A stretch of DNA of 64,000 bases from Terana coerulea (taxonomy: Eukaryota; Basidiomycota; Agaricomycetes; Polyporales; Phanerochaetaceae), in the NCBI GenBank assembly GCA_024811115.1, contig JAKOGH010000002.1, positions 620,001 through 684,000 of the forward strand, in the 5' to 3' direction. The position numbers and the translations under genes are program-made. Under the pieces are notes generated by a model. It ran no database searches, had not been told where the DNA came from, and saw only the letters and a list, made by a program, of their open reading frames with translations. Position 1 is the first letter of the stretch. Each line of letters begins with the position of its first letter. This document shows positions 22,075 through 32,229 of the stretch, one piece after another.

Positions 22075-24314
22075 ATGGCACCTCCTCAATACCCCACTTC
22101 TCAAAATGTCACCATCCCCGTGATTCCTGAGCTTTACGATCCGAAATTCCTGGATGTTCTCCTCCCCATCAAGGCCGCCGATACCCCTTCAATGGGCGTG
22201 TCGGCCGAGGAGGGACCTAGCCACCCTATGATCGACGCTCTCAAGGCTTCGGCTCACCGTACCCGTACCACAAATAATGCCGCTGCGTATGACTCAACGC
22301 TTTCTCCCACCTTGGACGCCTTTCAAAATCTGAAGCCGAATGCGTGGAACACGGACCTCAGTGCTTCGCTTGCCAAGGCCTGGCAAGAGGATCCCTCGCT
22401 CACACTTCGTGCTATATGGAACACCAGAAGTATCCACGACGGCAAAAGCGAGCGTGAGACGTTCTACCAGTGAGTATTTTCTGAACACCATGACCGTGAT
22501 CTACGGCTAATTGATTTGTTTCCAGGGCTTTCGGATGGCTTTACGAGAATCACCCTCGCACGGCTATCGAGAACCTGCCCATGCTCGTCAAGCCGGTGTG
22601 CAAGATCGGCAAGGAACAATACGCGCCCCACGGGTACTGGAAGGACCTGTTGAACATCGTCGCCCTTGCCGCCACAGGCGAATTAGGCCCTCGCTCGACG
22701 CCTGCTAAATTCCTGCACAACTTTACCGTGGCTACCACGCAGCACCATCGTGTACGGCGCAGCAGTGGTAGGGCTCGTAAAACGCCGGAGGAAGTCGCTG
22801 AGCTTGAAGCTCGTAAGCAGCTTGAGGCCCGCGAGAAGCGTATCGAGCTGCATGGGAGGTTCCACGCCACGCTCGCTGAGAAACTAGAGACCCGGCGCTT
22901 CCGGGCTCTGTACGTAGCTGTCGCTCGACTCTTCGCCAACAGACTCGTGGAGGACGTACGTTTGCTGGACGAGGTGAACGCCCTCCCTGCCGGTGAAGAG
23001 CGACGAGTCTTGGAGCGTCAAATCAACCTCGTCGGGAAGTGGGCCCCAACCCCAGGAAACTCTCATGATCGCGTCACCAACCTCTCGACTGCGATATCCT
23101 TGCTTCTCTATGACACCCTTCCCCTCCGTAAGCCGGCGGTCTCGATATCCCATGACACTCCAGTCGGCGATCTTGAGGCGCACATCCTCCGTTCCTTCTA
23201 CCAGCGCTGGGTTCTTAAGCCGCTGAGACAGCAACTCGCATGCCCCGAGGTTCTCATGTCCTCCAACCGCTGGTCTGAAATCGAGTACCGACGTGTACCG
23301 TCGGACTGCATGAGGCGCAACCTCGAGCATTTCTACCGCCATGATACCGAGCGGTTCGAAGGGTACATGGACAACGTCGAAAGCGGGAAGGCGAAGATTA
23401 GCGGTGCGACGCTGTTGCCCCACACCCTCCTCGCCGAGGTCATGGCCTTGGCTAGCGATTTGTCGCACGTGCCCGATCCTAGGAAGCCGCGCACCAAGGA
23501 CTTCCGCAAGAAGGTTGCGGAGGCGAAGTTGCGCGGTATCGAGGCCCAGTGGAAGGTCATGGTGAACCGCATCAAGGAGGCTGGCTCACTCGCGAACTCG
23601 CTCGCCGTTTGTGACATCTCGGGCTCCATGGGCTACATCTACGATCACCAGGACCCGACGCAACCCATTTTCCCCGCGGTCGCTCTTTCACTCGTGCTCT
23701 CCCAGGTTGCGAAGCCTCCCTTCTCCGACGGTTTTGTCTCGTTCTCCGCGAACCCACAGTTCATACAACTCGACCCAGCTGCAACGCTCGCGCAGAAGGT
23801 CGACCAGGTTGCGAACTCGGAGATGGGCTTCAACACCGCGTACGACAAAGTGTTCCTCAACTTGCTTCTCCCGCTCGCGATTGAGAACAAAGTGAAACCG
23901 GAGGATATGGTTAAGCGCCTCTTCGTGTTCTCCGACATGCAGTTCGACGAGTCTCAGCAGAGCTACGACGGCGGCCTTCCAGCCTCTAAGTGGGAGACAA
24001 ACCACGTCGTCGTCGCGAAAGCATTCGCGGACGCGGGCTACGAGCTGCCGGAGATCGTGTACTGGAACCTGAACGCCGGCGAGAACACGTACCCAGTGAC
24101 GCACGACCAGAAGGGTGTTGCGCTCATGAACGGGTTCTCGCCCGCGATGCTGAAGGTGTTCATGGGCGAGGAGGTTGAGAAAGAGATGGTGCAGGACGGA
24201 GAGGAGCCTACGAAGGAAGAGGAGAAGAAGGAGAAGGTAAAGATGGATCCTATGACCATCATGCTGAAGGCCCTGTTAAAGGAGAGTTTCAATGGACTTG
24301 TCGTCGTGGATTAA
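22075..24314 (+). CDS. DUF2828 family protein with vWA-like domain
   Basis: Member of the fungal/plant DUF2828 family, proposed to combine a TROVE-like N-terminal region with a C-terminal von Willebrand A fold; role unknown. Two exons, 22075-22469 and 22526-24314, join in phase (TTCTACCA/GGCTTTCGG). The start at 22075 (MAPPQYPTSQNV) fits; the frame stays open upstream without conservation. Features: NPRTAIENLP-like region (ENHPRTAIENLPMLVKPVCK), HGYWKDLLNIVALAA, a charged helix (RRSSGRARKTPEEVAELEAR), FYQRWVLKPLRQQL, the MIDAS-type DISGSMGYIYD, GFVSFSANPQFIQL, RLFVFSDMQFDE and PEIVYWNLNAGENTYPV. It ends in an acidic/Lys segment and MLKALLKESFNGLVVVD. No defects are visible. Its 3' end was copied into the neighbouring array (see relics at 25361 and 26529). 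Confidence 0.88.
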
Positions 24315-24817
24315 TATACCCTTGTATCCATAGCATTGTATCATCACCTCATCCCCTGTCTTCTGTCACCACTCTCCTATTACCACTCATGTATATACCG
24401 CATTTCTGCATGTAAATTATAAAGGGAACGTGGCTATCATTGTCGTATCTTCATGCCATCCTGTGCTTGAGCACCGTGCACCGCAGCAATTATCAGACGC
24501 TCGTCTCGGCAACTACCGATGCACAGCTGAACAGCGCTGGGTTACTTGCTTTCTTCTTTCTTTCGTCCTCGTTGCACGTTGTTTACACAAAGCAATGCGA
24601 CTTCTTGCTCCCTTGTTGTATTTGGCCATGCATCCGACATGAAGCAATGCTATAAGTACGGTGTCTCACAGCGAAGATCCCCCTCTCACCTCGACACTCA
24701 CTCTGCCGAACCAGCGCCAGCAGCTTAACACCACGCTCCTCAACCAAATTTCCTCAAGCTCCACACGCGTTATTACGCGACTCAACTCTTCACGTATCTC
24801 GCCACATTCGCTCCTAG
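24315..24817. other. intergenic region, first duplication unit
   Basis: Holds the 3' flank of the DUF2828 gene and the promoter of the first small-paralogue gene. About 24490-24817 matches 25700-26021 of the next unit, including blocks such as TCGTCCTCGTTGCACGTTG and TTTACACAA. Confidence 0.6.
24651..24656 (+). promoter_or_regulatory. TATA box of small membrane paralogue 1
   Basis: TATAAG within GCTATAAGTACGG, 167 nt before the start codon. The same element at the same distance precedes paralogue 2. Confidence 0.6.
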
Positions 24818-25293
24818 ATGGATTCCCAAGCGTACGATATCCTACAATTCTTTATAGCGTTAATCGGCAGCGTGGGGATCATGCACCTCGTATGGTATCA
24901 CGGCCTGAGGGCGCCCTCAGAAAAGGTCGATGAGCTCGACAAAACTCTCGAAAGCCTGGAAGCGCTTTTCCAGTCGGTGGCCGAGGATGATCTTCGCCCT
25001 TTTCACCAAGACACCAAGGAGCGTCTCAGTCGGTAAGTTTTCCCTTAGGGATTGACGGTCATAGTCCAAGTTGCTGAAGCGTCATCTTCTATCCTACCAG
25101 CGGTCGCCGCCACGTTGATGCACTTCAGACTAAACTCACTACCTATCGTACCCGAACACTGATGGGCAGGTTCAAGACGCGGCTTTCAATGACCCGGGTC
25201 GTGGGTCAGTTGCACGACGACTTTGCCGTGTTAGGCAAGGACATCAGCAAGGAAGTCAACGCCACGGCTGCGCAACCCTCACAGCTGGCTTAA
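24818..25293 (+). CDS. small membrane/coiled-coil protein, paralogue 1 of 4
   Basis: Unrecognised family, four members in this window. Exons 24818-25032 and 25101-25293 join in phase (AGTCG/CGGTCGC). The N-terminus carries a conserved AYDI followed by one hydrophobic helix (LQFFIALIGSVGIMHLVWY), so the protein is probably membrane-anchored with a very short outside end. A charged helix follows (EKVDELDKTLESLEALFQS, EDDLRPFHQDTKERLSR). After the intron comes a basic helix (RRHVDALQTKLTTYRT) and a C-terminal segment (GQLHDDFAVLGKDISKEV). Total is about 135 residues. The intron position, right after the ERL-R motif, is the same in all four paralogues. A TATA box lies 167 nt upstream. No function can be assigned. 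Confidence 0.7.
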
Positions 25294-25360
25294 TGGATGC
25301 TGTTGGTGACGGGTGACTGCCGCAGGCAGCCCGGGTGGCATTACATCATTTTCCGCAGGA

Positions 25361-25518
25361 CGACTCGTAGAAGGGAGTGGCGTTCGTGAGCGGTTCTCGG
25401 CGGCGATGCTGAAGATATTTCTGAGTCGGTCATGGTGATTGGAGGAACGGCGAAGAGCTGGTGAGGCTCATAAAGTGGAAGGGGGATATGGAACTGGACT
25501 TAAACATGATCATGAAGT
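25361..25518 (+). pseudogene. decayed copy of the DUF2828 gene 3' end (relic 1)
   Basis: This stretch matches 24110-24265 of the DUF2828 gene: GTAGAAGGG, GCGATGCTGAAG and later gapped blocks are in the same order. The corresponding protein piece (NGFSPAMLKVFMGEE in the parent) survives as RFSAAMLKIF before a stop. It lies directly after paralogue 1 and before paralogue 2, marking the duplication unit boundary. Confidence 0.65.
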
Positions 25519-25854
25519 GATGACTAGGTACCAGCGGGCCTTTTCTTTGTGGATTGGAGGACCTCCCTGTGTCCTTGAAGTTGTAACCGATTGTACGCTT
25601 GAATATTACCGCATTTTTGATTGAACTTTCCACCGGCATTCGAAACCTCAGTGCAACTTTGCGGTAAGCAAGTTATAACGCACCAAGCAGTGATATTTAG
25701 ACGCTCCCCTCGGCAACTACCGATCCGTCGCTGAATACTTAGCGCCGGGTTATACGATTTCTTTCTTTCGTCCTCGTTGCACGTTGTTTACACAAGCCTA
25801 TGCGCCGTCTCACCCTTTGTTGTATTTTTCCGTCTATGTGACATGTAGCAACGC

Positions 25855-25862
25855 TATAAATA
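25855..25862 (+). promoter_or_regulatory. TATA box of small membrane paralogue 2
   Basis: TATAAATA within GCTATAAATACGG, 167 nt before the codon aligned with the paralogue 1 start, and embedded in a promoter homologous to that of paralogue 1. Confidence 0.6.
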
Positions 25863-26021
25863 CGGTACGCCCCCGCGACCCCTGGACCCTCTCACCTCCA
25901 CACTTGCTCTGCTCGACCAGCACGCCAACAGCTTAGCACCGTACTTCTCAACCGAACCCCTTCCGTCCGCGCGCCGCTGCGCGACTCAGCTCTTCGTTCA
26001 TGTCGCTACCTTCAGTCGTGG

Positions 26022-26488
26022 GTGGCTGCGCGGGCGTGCGATATTTTAGGATTCCTTTTGGGGTTAATCGGCTGCGTTGGAGTTATGCAGCTCGTATGGC
26101 ATTACGCCCAGAGCGCGTCCTATGAGAAGATCCAGGAGCTCGACAAAAGACTTGAGCACCTGGAAGCGCTATTTCAATCGGCGGTCGAAGATATTCTTCA
26201 CTCATCTCACCAAGACATCGAGGAACGTCTCCTCCGGTGAGTAATCCGTAGGAATTGGCTGCTGTAAGTAATTCAAGTTGCTGAAGTGTGATCATCTGTT
26301 GTACCAGGGCCCGCCGCCAGATCAATGCGTTGCAGACCAGACTCAGCATCTATCGTACCCTGGCACTGGTGGGCAAGCTCAAGGAGCGACTTTCGATGTC
26401 CTGGGATGCAGGCCAGTTGCGTGACGAGCTTACGCTCTTACGGGAGGAAATCCGCGATATCAGCGCGCCACTTCCAAGGCTGGTATAA
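26022..26488 (+). CDS. small membrane/coiled-coil protein, paralogue 2 of 4, start codon altered
   Basis: Clear duplicate of paralogue 1: helix GFLLGLIGCVGVMQLVWHY, then YEKIQELDKRLEHLEALFQS, ERLLR, an intron (26237-26307), and ARRQINALQTRLSIYRT, ending at 26488. The codon aligned with the paralogue 1 ATG is GTG (26022), and the frame upstream shows no replacement ATG in the aligned region. The first in-frame ATG lies inside the membrane helix (VGVM). Translation therefore needs a non-AUG start, an unseen 5' exon, or the gene is dead. The rest of the frame is intact, with conserved splice sites and promoter. The range given begins at the aligned GTG. Confidence 0.55.
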
Positions 26489-26528
26489 GGACGCTGCTGG
26501 ATAGGGCATCAAGCGCATCTTCCGACGA

Positions 26529-26665
26529 CGACTAGTAGAAGGGAGATGCGTCTACGAGCGGTCTTTGATTGACGATGCAGAAGAAATACCCGTACATTAC
26601 GTGAGAGAGGAGGCGGGAGTTTGAGAGAATGGTAGGAGAGGGCGTATCCGAGTCTACTGGTGAAC
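26529..26665 (+). pseudogene. decayed copy of the DUF2828 gene 3' end (relic 2)
   Basis: Shares GTAGAAGGGAG and further blocks with relic 1 (25365 onward), and GAGGAGG..GAGA..ATGGT with the DUF2828 coding end at 24169. No reading frame remains. It lies directly after paralogue 2, before paralogue 3, in the same relative place as relic 1. Confidence 0.55.
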
Positions 26666-27189
26666 ATGAGGAGCAGAGCTACCGCACGTTCTGGGAGAAT
26701 TTGCAATGGACCTGGAACCGTAGATTGGGATGTTGTGCCATATACTGTGCAAGCATTTCAGCAGAGCTCGGTATTACAACCTTTTTCCTATGGAGTGGTA
26801 GTCAACTACCAGCGATGCTATGTATGTAAGCGTCAGTTTGGTTCGAGTGGCAGATCTACGATCCTCAGTGGCGGCTTAGCGGCTTGGCGCGCTGGCAATC
26901 ACCGACCACTGAACAACGCTGCGCCTCTAGATCTCATCCTCGTTACACGGTGTTTGTGCATGCCTATGCGACGTTTTTGTTCCTTTGTATATCTGTGCCA
27001 TGCATTTGGAAGGTAGCAAGGCTCTTAGTGTGCGGCACTTCCTTGACAAGCCTCTCCTAGCCCTCCCTCACCTGGACATCCGCCCGCTGTGAGCTCGTAG
27101 TACCTGCTGCCCCGCTTCACGTCTCAGGTCCTTCAGCCAACGCCATCGCGTTCCGGGATTTTTCCTACCCTCATAGCCGCATCTACTCA
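26666..27189. other. intergenic region, third duplication unit
   Basis: Diverged version of the array promoter (for example CCTCGTTACACGGTGTTTG and CATGCCTATGCGACG). No TATA box as clear as in units 1 and 2, and no supportable gene. Confidence 0.45.
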
Positions 27190-27902
27190 ATGAGTGGCTC
27201 AGCGTATGACATCGTCGGCGTGATCCTGGGTGTGCTCGGCGTCCTCGCGCTATTCCAGATGGCGTGGGATGCACTCAACAGTAGGATGCCCGAAGAGCAG
27301 ATGAAGAAGCTCGACGAATGCCTCGATGACACAGATGCACTTTTCCAAACTCTGAGCGAGGACGGCCTATTACCTGAGTCACCCCTCACTGCCGATATCA
27401 GAGATCGTTTGCGAAGGTGAGTCGCTCAGATGATAGCCGTCACGGATATAGCTCACTAACTACGATGTATGACCGTAGTGCACATCGCCAAGTGGACTCT
27501 CTTCGGGTTCGCTCATACTGCGTTCGCACTTTGAAGGACAATTTCAAGGAGCTATTCCCGTTCTCGAAGGAAGTGGGTCAGCTAATAGAACAGCTTGAGC
27601 TCATGCGGATTGAAATCTCGGTAAGCCCGCAGTTCATCTCTGACTCACGTAGCCTTGGCTCATGCCGTCGTTAGGTCATTAGCGACAAAGAAAGAATCAA
27701 GCAGGAAAGCGCAAGCGTCGTCACCCCGCAGCCACCGCTCCAGCTGCAAACCCACCTTCCACCGCCTCGCGCACGGCATAAACGCGCAATCCGAGGATTC
27801 AAGGCCTATAAACCTTTCGACTCCTTCAACGTCCCGGAGAATAATGGAAACACTCCCCGAATCACACCTTACACCATTATGGATGCACCACTCCTACGAT
27901 AG
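27190..27902 (+). CDS. small membrane/coiled-coil protein, paralogue 3 of 4, with C-terminal extension
   Basis: Exons 27190-27416, 27479-27620 and 27675-27902 join in phase. MSGSAYDI begins the family pattern: helix VGVILGVLGVLALFQMAW, charged segment EEQMKKLDECLDDTDALFQT, RDRLRR, intron, AHRQVDSLRVRSYCVRTLKD, GQLIEQLELMRIEIS. A third exon, absent from paralogues 1 and 2, adds about 75 residues rich in Pro/Gln and basic residues (VVTPQPPLQLQTHLPPPRAH, KRAIRGFKAYKPF). The extra exon may target the protein or bind a partner, but nothing identifies it. Stop TAG at 27900-27902. Confidence 0.65.
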
Positions 27903-28317
27903 CACGGGCTGCAGTGCATCATAGTGCGATGAAATGGCTTAGAATTGTTTGCAGAACGAAGAAGATGGTTACCTTTGCGTGTCGTTACTCAGCACCATCG
28001 CGCATGTGTTTAATAAATAAAGGGTCCTTGAATTTATAAAACTAAATAGCAGGCTTGTAAAATGCCATGCGACATCACTCAGCGAGCCGAGTGACAAGAA
28101 GGGGTTTTTAAAAGGGGGATGATGGAAGTGGAAGGTGCCAGCCAAAAGGAATACGTGTGTGGAGGAGAAGTGTCCTTGAATGGAGAAGCCGTGTATGTGG
28201 AGGTTGAAACAGTCCGGGAAGCCAAGCGCGTGTATGGTAGGTTAGAAGGGTTCAGTGAAAGACAGACAACATGGAAAAGACAGGTGTAGACGAAGGGAAG
28301 ACTTGAGAGTGATGGTC
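27903..28317. other. convergent intergenic region
   Basis: 3' flanks of paralogues 3 (plus) and 4 (minus). AT-rich, with AATAAATAAA-like sequence near 28010 that could serve polyadenylation. Confidence 0.4.
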
Positions 28318-29769
28318 CTAGGCCGGCACAGGGCGTTCGACCTCAGCGTCCTGGTCGCCTGACTGCAGGGCTTCAGGCTCCTCGATGGCGTGCTCCTCGG
28401 TATCTTTACGGTTCAAGATGCCCGCATAGCTGCGCACATTACCTTCCAGCACTTCGATTGCCTCGGTGATAGCGTTGAGACGTCTGGCTTTCCTAAGAGC
28501 GTCTGCAGACGACTCCGCCTGGATAGGCGCAACCGTCTGAGCAGGATCAGCCGGCGAGGGATCTTTCGTGGCGGGCTCAGTAGCAGCGGAGAGAACGTCA
28601 GGTCCGGGGTTCGTATAGGCTGACTGGAGCTGCTCGTTGCCGGGAGAAAGGTGGACCATGTGGAGTGCGGGGTCATGCAAGGAGGCAGGAGCTTGAGAAG
28701 CGCAAGGTTCGGAAACAACGCCTTGCGGGATAACGGTAGGGTTGGCAGGAGCCGGAACAGACGGCCGCTCGGCTGCAGTGGCCTCGGGGGCAGAGACAGA
28801 GGCAGCGGGGAGCGGGGAGTTCAGGCTCTGATCGTTCTGCGTACGGGAGACCCTGGACGTTAACCCGGAATGAGTGGCAGCCGCTTCGTTGCCAGTGGCC
28901 ATCACTGGTTCGACTTCATCGGTCGGATTGGTAACTACAGGAGTGGCTAGAGAAAACACTATGTGAATGACGGTTAAATGGCTAGATAAGAACGAGACTC
29001 ACGTGTTGCGATGGGCGGATAAGTGTGTTGGGACGATTCGTGAATGTTGCGAAGAGCCTGGGTAGAATGCAGGATACGGGACAAAGGATTGCGAGTAGTA
29101 GTAGCTAGAGAATATTGTGAGGCGAACGTCCATCGGAAAGATGAGGGAGGGTCACGTACATGTCCGCCCCTCAGGAACGTTGGGGCCGACGGTGTTCCCA
29201 ATGCTAGCTAGCGCAGCGCGGGTGCTCGCAGAAACGAGTGGGATCGGAAGCAGACGCCCCTCATTGTGCAATCTCCTACGTTCGCGGGAACTAGTCGTCT
29301 AAATCGAATTGAGTACAGAAAACGCGGCAAGGGAGAAGTTAGGTAACTTACCGAGATGATCGCTCGGACAGTCATAACTTCTGTAGTCGCATCCCCCAGC
29401 CTGCGCGAGAGCCCGGTAGCCCAAGCTTGACATTGTCTACGAAAACCAGTGGCTCGGTGTACCTTTGCTCGTAGCTCTTCCGTCTTGGACCGAACACTGT
29501 CGCAGCACAATGTTAGAGTCCAGTCAATGCATAGGAGGGGTCACGTACTTGATCAATCGGTCCTGGATATCGTCCACTACGGCCTTATCCAGCAACAAGC
29601 CTTCTTCGACCACAGAGCGAAACAAGACACTGGTCTCGTGGTAATATCCCTCGAGGGTCTTGAGTCGCTGGGTGGGAAGACTGCTCTGGATGTAGGAGTA
29701 GACCATCTGCAGCACGCCCGCCGTCCCGATGATACCGAGGACAAGATTGGCGATGTCGTATCCTGACAT
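28318..29769 (-). CDS. membrane/coiled-coil protein, paralogue 4 of 4, long disordered tail
   Basis: Start at 29769 gives MSGYDIANLVLGIIGTAGVL then QMVYSYIQSSLPTQRLKTLE, the same helix-plus-charged pattern as the plus-strand paralogues, with the intron again just after QDRLI. Exon 2 has the basic coiled coil (RSKTEELRAKVHRATGFRRQ). Three further exons join in phase (intron ends near 29285, 29105 and 28948) and add over 270 residues that are Ser/Pro/Ala/Glu-rich and predicted disordered. One helical stretch stands out (DALRKARRLNAITEAIEVLE, GNVRSYAGILNRKD). Stop at 28318. It is inverted relative to the other three and is the longest. The range assumes all five exons belong to one gene; the phases support this. 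Confidence 0.65.
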
Positions 29770-30266
29770 TGCTGATGAACTTGCAAGTGCTGCTCAGGTC
29801 TACTGTCGAAGAAGGGAGCGGCGGGTAGGATGGCGACTTCTGGGAGGAATTTGTTGTGTTTGAACGTCTTTATATACCTTTTCACGGACGGTGGCCACTG
29901 AGTCACGCCTCTGAGGCATGCTTGATGCAAGTGGTGGCCGCAGAACAAGCAACGACGAATCGCAGGCGGTGCATGTTCGACATTGAAAGGGATCATTGTC
30001 CACCTTCTTCCCCATTGGGAAGATGAGCGCACGCTTCCCTGGATTTTGGCCACCGCACCGCATGATCCGGAACCCCTCATCTGATCGGTATGTCTGGGCG
30101 CCTGAGGGCTTCTCACCCCGATACCCCGATCAGGGTTCTCCTTTCTTGTGGCGTGACACAGGGCCCAGGCAACCACAACGTCGGAGTCGGTGTCTCCTTC
30201 CGCAGCGTACAAAAGGCTCCTGGTAATAGGGGCATAGGATGTCTTCACTTACCACCTTCCTCGATC
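29770..30266. promoter_or_regulatory. divergent promoter region, paralogue 4 / kinase-like gene
   Basis: 497 nt between divergent starts. A TATATAAA element (minus strand, 29876-29869) sits about 100 nt before the paralogue 4 start. For the kinase-like gene no equally clear TATA is seen. Confidence 0.5.
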
Positions 30267-31621
30267 ATGGCACTCACCGCTACGCTGCCTGTGTACGCCA
30301 CATGCTCCGCTGAGGATGCTGCTGACTACGTCAAACTCACCGGGGACGGACATTGGGGCTTGCTGCCGGCGGAAACATTCTGGAGGGACCGCCAGCAATA
30401 TCTCGACGAGAATGGCTACGCTCTACGCTCTCGATACCACCCGAACTGGGTTCCTTCGTGGCTGGGAACTCGCCGTGAGCCCAACTTCTGCGAAGATGCC
30501 GTTCAGTCCCCGGTAAGTGCTGTTCTTCGCATGTACCTTCAATATGCACTCAGTCATTTTACAGGTACGCGGTGTGATTGATGCCAAACGGAAGACAGAC
30601 GGACAATGGGTCTCCATCAAGACGGTTTCCCGCCACACAGATGAGATTCATATTGCACGTGCTTTATCCACCGAAACACTGCGTCAGCACCCAGAGAATC
30701 ACTGCGTACCAATACTGGATACACTACTGGATCCGCTGGATGCATCTCTCGAGCTCTTGGTTATGCCCTACTTGCGCCCCTTTGCAGACCCAGGTTTTAC
30801 CGCCGTTGGCGAAGTCATTGACTTCATCAACCAAACCTTGGAGGTAAACTAGCCTTAGTTGGCTGTCTGGGCCTCTACTGTAACTGAACAATGCTGTATA
30901 TTTAGGGTCTCAGTTTCATGCATAGTCAAGGTGTGGCGCATCGGTAATGTTATTGTCCTCATTCTCATCAATGTGCGGCTCATTTGGTGGCCGTGCAGGG
31001 ATTGTGCAGAGGCCAACATCATGATGGACGCCCAGAAGCTGTACCCTTATGGTCATCACCCCGTCCGCAGAAAATACACGGTTGGAGGTGTTCACGATGC
31101 TCCATCTCCGCCTTCCCGTCTTGATGTGCCTGTGAAGTACTACTTCATCGATTTTGGCATCTCGAGCCAGTTCGATGGAGGGCAGTCACCTTTGGTACTT
31201 GGTACGAAGGGGCAGGATAAGATGCCACCTGAGCTGTCGGACGAGTTTCCTTACGATGCCTTCAAGATCGACATCTTCATTCTAGGACATCTTTATCTGG
31301 AGAAGTTCTATCTGGTATGTCCTTCGGCCATCCGCTGCTCATTCGTACTGAATCGCGCAGGAATACCATGATCTCGAGTATCTCGCACCACTGTTCGCTA
31401 TGATGTTAGACCAGGATCCCTCCCAGCGTCCCACTGCAGCGCAGGCGCTGGCTATCTTCAGGCACCTTCTATCCGAGGCAAACCTTACCGCGGTCCAACT
31501 ACGATGGCGCTTGCGCCCGAAGATGGAGACTCTCCCTCAGAGAGTTTTATACGACACTCTTGCAGCGGCAAAGGAGGGACTACATCATGCGATGCGTTTA
31601 ATCAACTTACCTCGTTTCTAG
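30267..31621 (+). CDS. fungal protein kinase-like protein (HRD type)
   Basis: Kinase-fold protein of a group expanded in Agaricomycetes. Start at 30267 (MALTATLPVYATC). Five exons join in phase to TAG at 31621. The glycine loop is not visible. A probable VAIK-type lysine is in WVSIKTVSRH; the hinge region reads ELLVMPYLRPF. The catalytic loop, split by an intron, is GVAHRDCAEANIMMD (HRD plus N). The metal motif is YYFIDFGISSQF (DFG). An APE-like PPELSDEFPYDAFKIDIFIL follows with the helix-F Asp, then DQDPSQRPTAAQALAIF. Catalytic residues look intact, so activity is possible despite the missing Gly loop. Substrate is unknown. It stands beside, and divergent from, paralogue 4. Confidence 0.75.
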
Positions 31622-32229
31622 CTTCGTGGTTCTCTGGATCTTTGCTCTTATTCTCCACCGCCGCGTCTCATGTATACCCTAGAGTGGACTTTAGGCGATA
31701 TGTTATCCTTCCGGCGCCACTGCGGCCGCTTGTTAGTCTGCTTATTCTATACAATCAACCAGCATTGATAATGGACAGTACTTCTATTTGCATTGGATGG
31801 TATATCCGTTTCCTTACCGCGCAATACTCTTGTGCTTGGGCGTTCGCCGAAGTGTATGGTACGTACAGTAACTTGTTGTCCTTGTGGGGTGCTGCGAGAC
31901 AACTGCGAGATGGCGATCTTGGTTTATGCGTACGGTGGATTGTACGTGCAGCAGACCATCTTTAAGCTTCATCCCAAGCTGTTCTAACCAGCCAACGGTT
32001 TAGACGCAATGCTTCACTGGTGTAAAGGTGTGATGCACAATTCGTCAGCAGCTACGGTTCATGTCATGCTAAGGTCTGTGCCCGAGCATTCCCGAAAAGC
32101 CGGCCCACGATAGTGGCCTTCTCATTTTACGAGAAGAAGTCTTTTAGCAAATTGCGGTAGGGAATCAAGTCCGCAATATCGTGTGCGGCGAATGTAATAT
32201 GTGCATATAGATTACTCCAATATCAAAGC
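31622..32229. other. convergent intergenic region
   Basis: 3' flanks of the kinase-like gene (plus) and fusion gene copy A (minus). Plus-strand open frames at 31793-31987 have no motif. Confidence 0.4.

Larger units (their letters stand above)
25294..26021. other. intergenic region, second duplication unit
   Basis: Apart from the DUF2828 relic, it contains the duplicated promoter block of the array. No other coding sequence is supportable. Confidence 0.5.
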
